Source: Rossellomorea vietnamensis (GTDB taxonomy: Bacteria; Bacillota; Bacilli; Bacillales; Bacillaceae_B). From it: DNA of 64,000 nt. Positions 1 through 7,992 of the stretch are shown here, piece after piece; positions within the stretch are counted from its first letter, which is position 1, and each line of letters begins with the position of its first letter. The stretch spans positions 62,001 through 126,000 of the forward strand of contig NZ_LIXZ01000001.1 in the NCBI RefSeq assembly GCF_001305855.1, in the 5' to 3' direction. The notes beneath the pieces are model-generated. The model was given only the letters and a program-made list of their open reading frames with translations. It made no database searches and was not told the DNA's origin. The translations under genes were made by a program, and so were the position numbers.

Positions 1-255
1 TTGTTCATTTTCTTCGCTGTGAAGGACGGTTTCTTTGTCGTTACGGACTTGTGTACTGAAATTCCGCATGAATTCATCATTTTCTTCTTTCATTTCAATC
101 AGATAAGCTGAAATGATATCTTCCATTTCAACAATAATCTTCTTTTGCTCTTTTTCCATGTTTACAAAACGGTTTTGCCTGGAGTATAAAATGACGATCG
201 AAAGCAGGGAAACGATATTTAGAAGAAAAGATATAAAAAGTAGAAATGTAAACAT
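1..255 (-). CDS. swrB: SwrB-like swarming motility protein, 3' end outside the window
   Basis: An open frame starts at ATG 255 and is still open at base 1, so only the first 85 codons are visible. Residues 2-23 form one hydrophobic helix rich in Phe, Leu and Ile. After it comes a charged, Glu/Lys-rich stretch likely to form a coiled coil. This matches the layout of SwrB (YlxL), a single-pass membrane protein that in B. subtilis promotes basal-body maturation and swarming. The gene follows sigD, as in B. subtilis. An AGGGTG ribosome site precedes the ATG. The call rests on position and topology because this family is poorly conserved in sequence. Confidence 0.72.
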   Translation of the reverse strand, partial: MFTFLLFISFLLNIVSLLSIVILYSRQNRFVNMEKEQKKIIVEMEDIISAYLIEMKEENDEFMRNFSTQVRNDKETVLHSEENEQ

Positions 256-277
256 GTCATCACCCTATTTTGTTTGA

Positions 278-305
278 TTTTACTACTGATTTTACTACTG
301 ATTTT
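278..305. repeat. short tandem repeat, 12-bp unit
   Basis: The 12-base unit TTTTACTACTGA occurs twice in tandem (278-289 and 290-301), followed by another TTTT. It lies just upstream of the swrB ribosome binding site. No function is apparent. Confidence 0.7.
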
Positions 306-319
306 CCTGCCAAGTAAAA

Positions 320-356
320 GGACTGTTCCCGAACGCGCATATTGCAGGGACAGTCC
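320..356. repeat. GGACTGT/ACAGTCC palindrome between sigD and swrB, terminator-like
   Basis: The arms GGACTGTTCCC (320-330) and GGGACAGTCC (347-356) pair with a single bulged base. Read on the minus strand, the hairpin is followed by TTTTAC, so it could end or attenuate transcription between sigD and swrB. It belongs to the same palindrome family as 32874-32920, 45567-45615, 53496-53528 and 60959-60991. Confidence 0.6.
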
Positions 357-406
357 ATCAGTGTGTATTGTTTTTGGGTTATTTTCCCCCACATTTTTTA
401 CAGCAT

Positions 407-1165
407 TTATGAGCTCAGTAGATTTCGTAATTTGAAAATGGATTTTGAATGTATCTGTGAAATCCTGGATGTAGACAAGCTCATGACTTCCCCGATTTCT
501 GTCAGCGTCAGTTCTTCCTTATAGAATAAACTTAACACAAGCTGCTCTTTCTCTGAAAGGGTCAAGATCGTTTTCTCTAATTCATTCAGTTTTTCACCCT
601 TTAATACTTCGTCTTCAGGTGAAATCGTTTTATGATCTTTAATGGAATAGTTTTGAGATTCGTGATCGTCATCAGTCAATTGCTCATCCATGGAAAGGAC
701 ATTGGCAAAGAAATGCTCATTTGTGGTCTGGTATACTTCCTCAGGCGTCATCTCCAATGAAGCAGCTACTTCCTCTGCAGTAACGTGGCGCAAAAGCGTT
801 TGTTCAAGTTCCACAGTCCTGGCCTCGATCTTCTTTGCCCGGTCCCTTGTAGACCGGGGAAGCCAGTCTTCTTTTCTCAGCCCGTCAAGGATGGCCCCCC
901 TGACCCGGAACGACGCATATGTATCAAACTTCAAATCTCTTGTGGGATCAAACTTCTGAAGTGCATCCAATAACCCCATCAAACCAAGACTCTTAATATC
1001 TTCTCTCGAGACGTTCCTTGGCAGGCCAACGGAAATTCGCTGCACATGATACGACACAAGTGGCATATACTTTTTCACTAACATATCTCCGGCTTCTGTA
1101 TCACGACTGTTAATCCATTTCTCCCAATATTGTTGTTCATCTGTTCGAGTGAATTGTTGAGACAT
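407..1165 (-). CDS. sigD: RNA polymerase sigma-D factor (flagellar/motility sigma)
   Basis: This 252-residue protein belongs to the FliA/WhiG class of sigma-70 factors. It directs RNA polymerase to late flagellar, chemotaxis and autolysin genes such as flagellin. Region 2 is clear: the stretch with LVSYHVQRISVGLP and the following DIKSLGLMGLLDALQKFDP. Region 3 starts near the WLPRS segment. The C-terminal region 4 helix-turn-helix includes LTLTEIGEVMSLSTSRISQ. Length agrees with the roughly 254 residues of B. subtilis SigD. It is the last clear regulator gene of the fla/che operon, where distance from the promoter is known to limit SigD levels in B. subtilis. Confidence 0.97.
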   Translation of the reverse strand: MSQQFTRTDEQQYWEKWINSRDTEAGDMLVKKYMPLVSYHVQRISVGLPRNVSREDIKSLGLMGLLDALQKFDPTRDLKFDTYASFRVRGAILDGLRKEDWLPRSTRDRAKKIEARTVELEQTLLRHVTAEEVAASLEMTPEEVYQTTNEHFFANVLSMDEQLTDDDHESQNYSIKDHKTISPEDEVLKGEKLNELEKTILTLSEKEQLVLSLFYKEELTLTEIGEVMSLSTSRISQIHSKSIFKLRNLLSS

Positions 1166-1240
1166 AAGAATCCTCCTTGCTGTCTAATTCCTTCATAGAA
1201 ATGCGTAGTGATTGATTTTACTTAAAGAGAATGAATGACT

Positions 1241-1738
1241 TCACAATTCCTTGGTACCTTCATTTACCGTACGTACCTGAAGAACCCCGGTGGATGTGAA
1301 GAATTCGATCGTTCTTCCTTTGTTACCCCCTAAATCCTCAGAAACCACCGGCACGCCATGCTTCGAAAGGGCAACTTTTACAGCTTCTGCGTTTCTTGGG
1401 CCGATCCTCATGACGTCACTCTTCGATTGGAACTGAAACATTTGGGCACCGCCGGCCATCTTGCACCGAAGTCTTTTCATGCTTGCCCCCCGGTTTCTTA
1501 GTTGACCTATGAGTTCTTCGATTCCTGTGTCGGCGTATTTGGCTGGATTCGGTTTTGCTTCATTTCCGTTCGAGGAGTGAGGGAGCATCACATGAACCAT
1601 TCCGGCCAATTTGAGAAGCTCATCATATATAACGACCCCGACGCACGAACCAAGGCCCGAGGTGCGGATCGAGCCTTCGCCCTCGACAATATTCATATCC
1701 GCAATTCCGACCTTTACAACGGTGCTGGTACCCATCAT
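1241..1738 (-). CDS. cheD: chemoreceptor glutamine deamidase CheD
   Basis: CheD deamidates glutamines on methyl-accepting chemotaxis proteins and also binds and stimulates CheC. The 165-residue form chosen here has the family signature RTSGLGSCVGVVIYD containing the catalytic Cys, then GMVHVMLPHS with the catalytic His, and KMAGGAQMF. A longer in-frame opening to 1903 exists but would add about 55 residues lying inside cheC. The ATG at 1738 overlaps the cheC stop in an ATGA arrangement and gives the usual family length of about 166 residues. The overlap with cheC implies translational coupling of two proteins that interact. Confidence 0.94.
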   Translation of the reverse strand: MMGTSTVVKVGIADMNIVEGEGSIRTSGLGSCVGVVIYDELLKLAGMVHVMLPHSSNGNEAKPNPAKYADTGIEELIGQLRNRGASMKRLRCKMAGGAQMFQFQSKSDVMRIGPRNAEAVKVALSKHGVPVVSEDLGGNKGRTIEFFTSTGVLQVRTVNEGTKEL

Positions 1739-2370
1739 AGGCTTACACCCAATGATTGAAAAATAATTTCGAAGGATTCGGGATCCGGCAGGAGGAAGAA
1801 GTGACCCTTCACGCTTTCCGACTCCTCCACTTCCTCTTCCTTCAGTGCAGTGTCTATGACGATTGCATAATCGCTCACCTGTGATATTTCCAGTAATCCA
1901 CAACCAATGATCGCACCTGCCATATCAACGGATAAAGCAGGAACGGATGGGAGAAGCTTAAGATTTGTAAAGTCAGACAGGGAAGATAAATACGAACCCG
2001 AAAGAATATTCCCCAATTCCTGCATGGCAGATAGCCCCAGTTCTGAATACGGGGGATCATTGAACGAGAAGGAGCGATCCTGGATCATGCTTCGGATATA
2101 CATGGACGCCTGTTCAAGCGGCAATAGGAAGAACATGCTCCCCGGTGCCTCCCCTTCAATCCGTAAGAATACGCTTACGACCACATTGTCAGGCCCTCCT
2201 GCCATTTCCATCATTTCATCAAATGAAACGACTTGAACGCTCGGTACTTTCATATCAATCTTTTTATCAAGCAGGGTAGAAAGGGCAGTCGCAGCATGCC
2301 CCGCCCCTATATTACCGATTTCTTTCAATATATCTAAATGCATCGATGTTATCTTTTTTTCATAGCCCAA
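1735..2370 (-). CDS. cheC: CheY-phosphate phosphatase CheC
   Basis: CheC removes phosphate from CheY-P during adaptation and forms a complex with CheD. The 211-residue protein carries both phosphatase helices of the CheC/CheX/FliY family, each with the Glu-x2-Asn pair: LKEIGNIGAGHAATAL near the N-terminus and MQELGNILSGSYL in the middle. Having both sites intact is typical of B. subtilis-type CheC. It sits between cheW and cheD, and its stop codon overlaps the cheD start. Confidence 0.96.
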   Translation of the reverse strand: MGYEKKITSMHLDILKEIGNIGAGHAATALSTLLDKKIDMKVPSVQVVSFDEMMEMAGGPDNVVVSVFLRIEGEAPGSMFFLLPLEQASMYIRSMIQDRSFSFNDPPYSELGLSAMQELGNILSGSYLSSLSDFTNLKLLPSVPALSVDMAGAIIGCGLLEISQVSDYAIVIDTALKEEEVEESESVKGHFFLLPDPESFEIIFQSLGVSL

Positions 2371-2384
2371 ACGACTCTCTCCCC

Positions 2385-2831
2385 TTAGATGGATTGAAGT
2401 ATTTTATCTAAATGGAGAACAATCAGAAGACGTTTGTCTTGCTTTACGACTCCACCGATGTACTCAGCTTCTACGACTCCCACAACTTCCGGGGATGGTT
2501 CAATCGATTCTCTGGAAACATCCAAAACATCATTGGCAGCATCCACAATCAGACCTACTTCTTTGTCCTCTAATCCTGCAATGATCACACGTGTACTGTC
2601 AGTCGGCTCTGAAACCGGTAAATCGAATCTGCTCCTCAAGTCGATGATCGGTGTCACAACACCGCGCAAGTTGATCACACCTTTTACATAGGAGGCGGTT
2701 CTCGGAACTCTTGTAATATGTTCGAGCTTCTCGATGGATCGTACCTGGTGCACTGGAATGGCGTATTCCTTATCCACCAATTGAAATACGATAAGCTTTA
2801 GATCTTCCACTGCATCTATAATTTCACTCAT
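2385..2831 (-). CDS. cheW: chemotaxis coupling protein CheW
   Basis: A single CheW domain spans nearly all 148 residues. CheW is the cytoplasmic adaptor linking the CheA kinase to receptors in the polar array. Typical elements are the IVFQLVDKEYAIPVHQV strand pair, VKGVINLRGVVTPIIDLR and the closing DEV-type hydrophobic strands. It lies 12 bases downstream of cheA, matching the stoichiometric needs of the array. Confidence 0.96.
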   Translation of the reverse strand: MSEIIDAVEDLKLIVFQLVDKEYAIPVHQVRSIEKLEHITRVPRTASYVKGVINLRGVVTPIIDLRSRFDLPVSEPTDSTRVIIAGLEDKEVGLIVDAANDVLDVSRESIEPSPEVVGVVEAEYIGGVVKQDKRLLIVLHLDKILQSI

Positions 2832-2843
2832 TACCTTTACCTC

Positions 2844-4880
2844 CTATTTTATTAACGCATTGCAATCAACAATCAGCGCTACTTGCCCATCTCCTAAAAT
2901 GGTCGCACCAGAGATCGCAAATACATCGTTTAAATAATTCCCTAAGGATTTCAATACAACTTCCTGCTGACCAATAAAGGAATCGACGACTAACCCGGCC
3001 ATTTTTTCGCCTTTTCGTACAATGACAACAGAATACAATTCTTCCTCCTTGGAATGTTTCGGTACTTCAAATACATCCTCGAGGAACAACAATGGCACAA
3101 CTTTCCCTCTGAAATCAATCACTCTCTGATTATGAGCTTTCATGATTTCTTCCTTTTTCACAATTGCCGTTTCAATAATGGAAGAAAGAGGTATGGCATA
3201 CTTTTCTTCTTGTATTTCTACGAGCATGACCGAAATTATCGATAAGGTGAGTGGTAATTGGATAGAAAACAATGACCCCTGCCCTTCCGTGGAATCAATC
3301 GTAATGGAACCACCAAGAGACTCAATCGTCGCTTTTACTACATCCAGTCCGACCCCTCTACCGGAGATATCCGAAATTTGTTCGGCTGTCGAGAATCCTG
3401 AAGCAAGTATCAGTTCGTAGATTTGACGGTCGGTTAATGTATGAGCGGCTTCATCTGTGACGATTCCTTTCTGAATCGCTTTCTCGAGGACCCTCGCTTT
3501 GTTGATGCCTGCTCCATCGTCTTCAAGTTCGATAAAGACATGATTTCCACTATGATATGCTTTCAGCTTGACGGTTCCCTGTTCCGGCTTCCCATTTTCC
3601 AACCGGAGTTCCGGCATTTCAATCCCATGATCCAACGCGTTCCGTATTAAATGAACAAGAGGATCACCTATTTCATCTATCACCGTTCGATCAAGTTCCG
3701 TTTCTGCACCGATGATTTCTAATTCGATTTTTTTATTCAAATCCCGTGCAAGCTGTCTGACCATTCGTGGAAAGCGATTAAATACGGTTTCAACAGGAAC
3801 CATACGCATATTGAGGATGATATTTTGCAAATCCCCTGATATTCTTGTCATTCTTTCCACTGTTTCATTTAACTCAGGATTATTTAAATCCTTGGAAATT
3901 TGTTCTAATCTTCCTCTATCAATGACTAGCTCCTCAAAAAGGTTCATAAGGACATCCAGTCGTTCTATGTTGACTCGAATCGTTTTATTGGAAGGATTCG
4001 AATGCTTCGTCACGTTTCCGGCGGGTTTAGAAGTCTCCTGTTCTTTTACTTCCACTTCTTTCTGGGGCTTTGCAATATTGGCAACCTCTGCTTGATTCTG
4101 GTTCTGTAGATGCATGCTCGTGAGTTCCACAACAGAGACTTCGTCCACTTCAGAAACTTTACGTACGGCACTCTCTATATGAACGGCCTCTTCTTTAGAC
4201 ACAACGGCAATAACGAAGGAATGGTCGAATTGCTCCTCCTCAAGCTGATCTACTGTCGGAAGGGATTTAATGACTTCACCTAATTTCCCCAGCACTTCAA
4301 AGACCATATACACCCTGGCAGCTTTAAGCAGGCAATCCTCCCTGAGTGAAACGGAAATTTCAAAGCAACGGAATCCTTGTTCATGGGATTGTTGTATAAC
4401 CGTTTGCTCAAAGGCTTCATATTGCATGGATAATGTCTGCTTTTCAGTCGTTTCCGCAGTTGCAGCGACCTCACTGTCAACAAGTGCTGTATGTAGACTT
4501 TCCCCTTTTTCTATGGCCTCAAGCATCGCTACGACTTCAGTGACATCCCGCTTTCCATCTCCTCCATCGGCAATGGAGAACACCATGGCTTCAAGATCAT
4601 CGACGGATTTAAACACAACATCCAATATTTCAGGTGATACTTTTATTTTTTCATTCCGGATTGCATCAAGAACGTTTTCCATTTTATGGGTAAGATTTGC
4701 TAAATCCTCATATCCCATCGTGGCAGACATCCCTTTAAGGGTATGAGCAGATCGAAAGATTTCATTGACAATCGTGAGATCTTCCGGATTTTTCTCCAAT
4801 TCAAGCAATTGCTCATTGCAGGTTTGCAGATTTTCTTTACTTTCTTCTATAAATACTTCTAAGTATTGACTCAGCTCCAT
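2844..4880 (-). CDS. cheA: chemotaxis histidine kinase CheA
   Basis: This cytoplasmic kinase phosphorylates CheY and CheB in response to receptors. The 678-residue protein has an Hpt domain with the phospho-acceptor at His46 in RSAHTLKGMSATMG. A CheY/CheB-binding P2 region and dimerisation helices follow, then the HATPase core with HLIRNALDHGIE (N box), LEDDGAGIN (G1) and GRGVGLDVVK (G2). A C-terminal CheW-like domain closes it. The start was set at ATG 4880, preceded by AGAGGTG eight bases upstream, instead of a GTG three codons earlier. This places the phosphorylated His at position 46, as in B. subtilis. Confidence 0.96.
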   Translation of the reverse strand: MELSQYLEVFIEESKENLQTCNEQLLELEKNPEDLTIVNEIFRSAHTLKGMSATMGYEDLANLTHKMENVLDAIRNEKIKVSPEILDVVFKSVDDLEAMVFSIADGGDGKRDVTEVVAMLEAIEKGESLHTALVDSEVAATAETTEKQTLSMQYEAFEQTVIQQSHEQGFRCFEISVSLREDCLLKAARVYMVFEVLGKLGEVIKSLPTVDQLEEEQFDHSFVIAVVSKEEAVHIESAVRKVSEVDEVSVVELTSMHLQNQNQAEVANIAKPQKEVEVKEQETSKPAGNVTKHSNPSNKTIRVNIERLDVLMNLFEELVIDRGRLEQISKDLNNPELNETVERMTRISGDLQNIILNMRMVPVETVFNRFPRMVRQLARDLNKKIELEIIGAETELDRTVIDEIGDPLVHLIRNALDHGIEMPELRLENGKPEQGTVKLKAYHSGNHVFIELEDDGAGINKARVLEKAIQKGIVTDEAAHTLTDRQIYELILASGFSTAEQISDISGRGVGLDVVKATIESLGGSITIDSTEGQGSLFSIQLPLTLSIISVMLVEIQEEKYAIPLSSIIETAIVKKEEIMKAHNQRVIDFRGKVVPLLFLEDVFEVPKHSKEEELYSVVIVRKGEKMAGLVVDSFIGQQEVVLKSLGNYLNDVFAISGATILGDGQVALIVDCNALIK

Positions 4881-4895
4881 GTGCTCCACACCTCT

Positions 4896-5972
4896 CTACA
4901 CCATGTACGTCATAATTGATCGAGGAATATCCCCGATTTGTTCCACCCTGTCCACTAACTGTGTAGCGATAGCCGATTTTGGCATCCCGAACACAATACA
5001 AGTCTCTCTTGATTCTGCGATAGCTTTTACTTCGCCTTGCTCTTTAAGCTTGATCAGTCCTTGTGAACCATCAGCACCCATCCCGGTCAAAACCACAGCA
5101 ATTTTGGCATAGTGTCGAAGCAGGCTAGCCGACTCAAACAATATGTCAACCGAAGGTCTATGACCATTTCTCGGTTCCTCTTTCGAAAGTTGAATCGTTA
5201 ATTGCCCGCCAGTTTCTACCACCTTTGTATGTACACCACCCGGGGCAATGTAGGCCGTTCCTTTTGTGAGAATTTCACCGTGTTCGGCTTCCTTCACATT
5301 TATGGAGGCTTGACCATCCAACCGGTTGGCGAGTGATCTTGTAAATCCAGGCGGCATATGCTGAACGATAACGATTGGCGCATCCAGCTGACAGGGTAAC
5401 CCTGTTAATACGTTTTGTAAGGCTCGGGGACCACCCGTCGATGTTCCTATCAGTATCACTTTAGGGGATTTCACGCCCCATGTAGGTTCCATCGGCAATG
5501 GTTCTTTCATTTCTAGTGAGCCGATTTCTGGGGCATTTGCTGTTTTCCTCTGAAACGTCCTGGTTATTTTACTCACATTCACATTGCTTGCAGCCACTAC
5601 TTTTTCCACCATTTCATCTTGAATCTTATGAAGATCCAAAGAAATGGTCCCCGATGGTTTCGCAACGAAATCAACTGCTCCAAGCTCCATGGCTTTAACC
5701 GTCTCCTCCGCCCCTTCTATTGTCGTTGAAGAAAGCATGACGACTGGGACAGGGCACTCCGCCATAATCCTCTTTAACGCCTCTATCCCATTCATTTTCG
5801 GCATTTCTACATCAAGGGTTACGACATCGGGTCGAAGCCGTTTAATCTTGGCAATCGCGTCTTCACCATTCCTTGCAATCCCTATCACTTCTAGCTGTTT
5901 GGTGCTCGTTAAAAATTCACTGATAAGTTTTCTCATAAATGCTGAATCATCTACAACTAGAACCTGTTTCAT
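4896..5972 (-). CDS. cheB: chemotaxis protein-glutamate methylesterase CheB
   Basis: CheB removes methyl groups from chemoreceptors for sensory adaptation. The 358-residue protein joins an N-terminal response-regulator receiver to a C-terminal methylesterase. The receiver has the acidic pair Asp8-Asp9 and phospho-acceptor Asp54 (VTLDVEMP). The esterase triad is visible as Ser178 in LIGTSTGGPRAL, His205 in VQHMPPGFT and Asp301 in GMGADGSQG. Its place between flhG and cheA is the standard B. subtilis order. Confidence 0.96.
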   Translation of the reverse strand: MKQVLVVDDSAFMRKLISEFLTSTKQLEVIGIARNGEDAIAKIKRLRPDVVTLDVEMPKMNGIEALKRIMAECPVPVVMLSSTTIEGAEETVKAMELGAVDFVAKPSGTISLDLHKIQDEMVEKVVAASNVNVSKITRTFQRKTANAPEIGSLEMKEPLPMEPTWGVKSPKVILIGTSTGGPRALQNVLTGLPCQLDAPIVIVQHMPPGFTRSLANRLDGQASINVKEAEHGEILTKGTAYIAPGGVHTKVVETGGQLTIQLSKEEPRNGHRPSVDILFESASLLRHYAKIAVVLTGMGADGSQGLIKLKEQGEVKAIAESRETCIVFGMPKSAIATQLVDRVEQIGDIPRSIMTYMV

Positions 5973-5981
5973 TCAGGGCTT

Positions 5982-6842
5982 TTACCTCCCAAAAAATAAT
6001 TTTCGAAATGTCCTAACAAACCCTGTCCCTTTACGACCCCTGGACTCCTTCGTACCTGTCAGGCGATGAACCATCGTATGCAGGCTCAGCGTCATGGCTG
6101 ATGCAGGATAACCTACAACGATCGGTGTTTGATGAATGACGGCCTTCCTGACAGCTGAATCTTCTGGAAGTACCCCCAGTGATACGATTTCCTTGTGAAG
6201 GAACTTCCTCACTGTTTCTTGTAATCTAGTAATGGTCTGAAGTCCTTCATTCTTGAATTCCGCCCGATTACATAAGAGATAGAAAGGTTTTTCCCCATCC
6301 CTCAGGTAGATATATTTCATCATAGAATAGGCGTCGGTAATGGATGTGGGTTCAGGAGTGGTGACAACAATGATTTCATCGATGGCGAGGAGAAATTCAA
6401 GTGTTTCCTTCGTAGCACCTGCCCCCATATCGAATAGAATATAATCATACTTATGGATGGCGTATTCCATTACTTCGAAAAAGCGTTCCATTTGCTTATC
6501 TTTCCACTCCACAATATCCTTTAGGCCATTACCCCCACTTATGTATGAGATGCCATGAATATTTTCACATATAATGGTGTCGATATCTAGTTCTTTTTCC
6601 TCAATATAATCCATGATGGAGTAGGAATGATGACTTCCAAGTAAAATATGAATGTTCCCCATCCCTATATCCATATCGAATAATAGAACCTTCTTATTCT
6701 CTTTACCAAGCAGGATGGAGAGGTTAGTAGATATATTCGATTTACCGACCCCTCCCTTTCCACTTACGATTGCAATCGTTTTAGCAGGTTCAGAATCGGA
6801 CAGGAGCATTTTCCTCCTCAGATTATATGCTTGATCTTTCAT
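5982..6842 (-). CDS. flhG: flagellar number regulator FlhG (MinD-like ATPase, YlxH)
   Basis: FlhG is a ParA/MinD-family ATPase that controls flagellar number and placement with its partner FlhF. Two features identify it. One is the N-terminal DQAYNLR motif (residues 3-9), the DQAxxLR helix that activates FlhF GTPase. The other is the deviant Walker A GKGGVGKS near residue 30, with FDMDIGMGN following. The basic C-terminal end (RKLFFGR) fits a membrane-targeting amphipathic helix. It is 286 residues long and overlaps the end of flhF by 20 bases, as expected for a coupled pair. Confidence 0.94.
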   Translation of the reverse strand: MKDQAYNLRRKMLLSDSEPAKTIAIVSGKGGVGKSNISTNLSILLGKENKKVLLFDMDIGMGNIHILLGSHHSYSIMDYIEEKELDIDTIICENIHGISYISGGNGLKDIVEWKDKQMERFFEVMEYAIHKYDYILFDMGAGATKETLEFLLAIDEIIVVTTPEPTSITDAYSMMKYIYLRDGEKPFYLLCNRAEFKNEGLQTITRLQETVRKFLHKEIVSLGVLPEDSAVRKAVIHQTPIVVGYPASAMTLSLHTMVHRLTGTKESRGRKGTGFVRTFRKLFFGR

Positions 6843-7992
6843 AGCTGAATCCTTTCATGAGCATACTTACGATTTCATCCTCTTCCACCTCGGTAATATC
6901 CTCAGGGACATCCTGACCATTCGTTACGTAGGCAGCACCGATCTTCGCTTCTGATATCATATTGATCATGGAACCGTAACTTGATGTCTCGTCTGATTTA
7001 GTAAAGATAAAACGATCAATATCGATAGAAGAAAATTGAGAAATGATTTCCCTCATGTCCCGCTCTTTACTTGTCAATGATAGAACCAGATAGGTTTCCA
7101 TATGTTGATCGAAATCGATGATCTTTTGCAAATCCTCTACATATTTTCTTTCCCTGAAATTACGGCCAGCTGTATCAATGAATACATGATCGTAGTCCAC
7201 GAACTTCTCGATTGCTTTTTTAAAGTCCTCCATTTTATACACCACTTCAACAGGGACATTCAGGAGGCCTGCATAGGTTTTCAATTGTTCAATCGCTGCG
7301 ATCCGATATGTGTCAGTCGTGATAAAGGCTATTTTCATGCGTTTCTCTATCACAGCTTCAGCGGCCATTTTGGCTAGGGTCGTCGTTTTACCGACACCCG
7401 TAGGACCAATGACATTGATATATTTTCGGCTATAACTTATTCCACCAAAGGTGATTTCTTTTAAATATAGATGAAAAAAACGTTTCACTTCTTTATGAGC
7501 CCATTCATCCTTATTGACGGCTTGAACCGATTCACTTGTGATTTTCTCTTCCATCGCATCGCCCAATTGAAACAGCGTGGAGTCACTAACGTCCTGTTTC
7601 TTAAGGTGAAGCAGAACTTCCTTTACATCATCACTGAATTTTTCAAAATGATCCCTGGATTTCATGGAAGAAATCATCTGCTTTAATTCCTTTAATTCTA
7701 CTTCTACCAATCGATTGGAATCATGCTCAGTCTTCTGTTCTTTTTCCAAGGCTGGTTGAATGACCGATGTTGAAGCTCGCTTCGTTTTCACCCGGCTGAT
7801 TTCCAGTTTTTCATTTTCGACCTCCGGATCAATGGCCGCGATTACCTGAATCACTTTTTTCTTGAACAATCCGATAAAGCCACCTGTGTATGAGACTTTG
7901 GAATTTAGTATGACTGCATCATCACCCAGTTCAGCCCTTACCTTCTTCATTGCTTCATTCATGGATGGAGCTGTGTACTTCTTTACTTTCAT
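6823..7992 (-). CDS. flhF: flagellar placement GTPase FlhF (SRP family)
   Basis: FlhF is the third SRP-type GTPase next to Ffh and FtsY, and directs where flagella assemble. The 389-residue protein has a variable charged B domain, a helical N domain, and a G domain with [18 protein letters not shown] (G1), ITTDTYRIAAIEQL (G2), FIDTAGR (G3) and FTKSDET (G4). It is somewhat longer than the 366 residues of B. subtilis, mostly within the B domain. Its start overlaps the flhA stop by four bases (ATGA). Confidence 0.95.
   Translation of the reverse strand: MKVKKYTAPSMNEAMKKVRAELGDDAVILNSKVSYTGGFIGLFKKKVIQVIAAIDPEVENEKLEISRVKTKRASTSVIQPALEKEQKTEHDSNRLVEVELKELKQMISSMKSRDHFEKFSDDVKEVLLHLKKQDVSDSTLFQLGDAMEEKITSESVQAVNKDEWAHKEVKRFFHLYLKEITFGGISYSRKYINVIGPTGVGKTTTLAKMAAEAVIEKRMKIAFITTDTYRIAAIEQLKTYAGLLNVPVEVVYKMEDFKKAIEKFVDYDHVFIDTAGRNFRERKYVEDLQKIIDFDQHMETYLVLSLTSKERDMREIISQFSSIDIDRFIFTKSDETSSYGSMINMISEAKIGAAYVTNGQDVPEDITEVEEDEIVSMLMKGFSYERSSI

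Noticed and set aside
320..356. Insertion sequence end or attachment site
   Set aside because: There is no transposase or integrase gene nearby and no matching partner end or target duplication. A dispersed palindrome explains it better.
1739..1903. Longer CheD start at 1903
   Set aside because: The extra 55 residues are a shifted reading of cheC, are rich in Gly/Arg/Cys and have no counterpart in CheD proteins.
3712..4095. 127-residue plus-strand frame opposite cheA
   Set aside because: It is antisense to well-conserved coding sequence and lacks a ribosome site and recognisable features. The same holds for other long plus-strand frames, for example 4270-4746 opposite cheA, 29367-29834 opposite clpY and 57344-57943 opposite recG.
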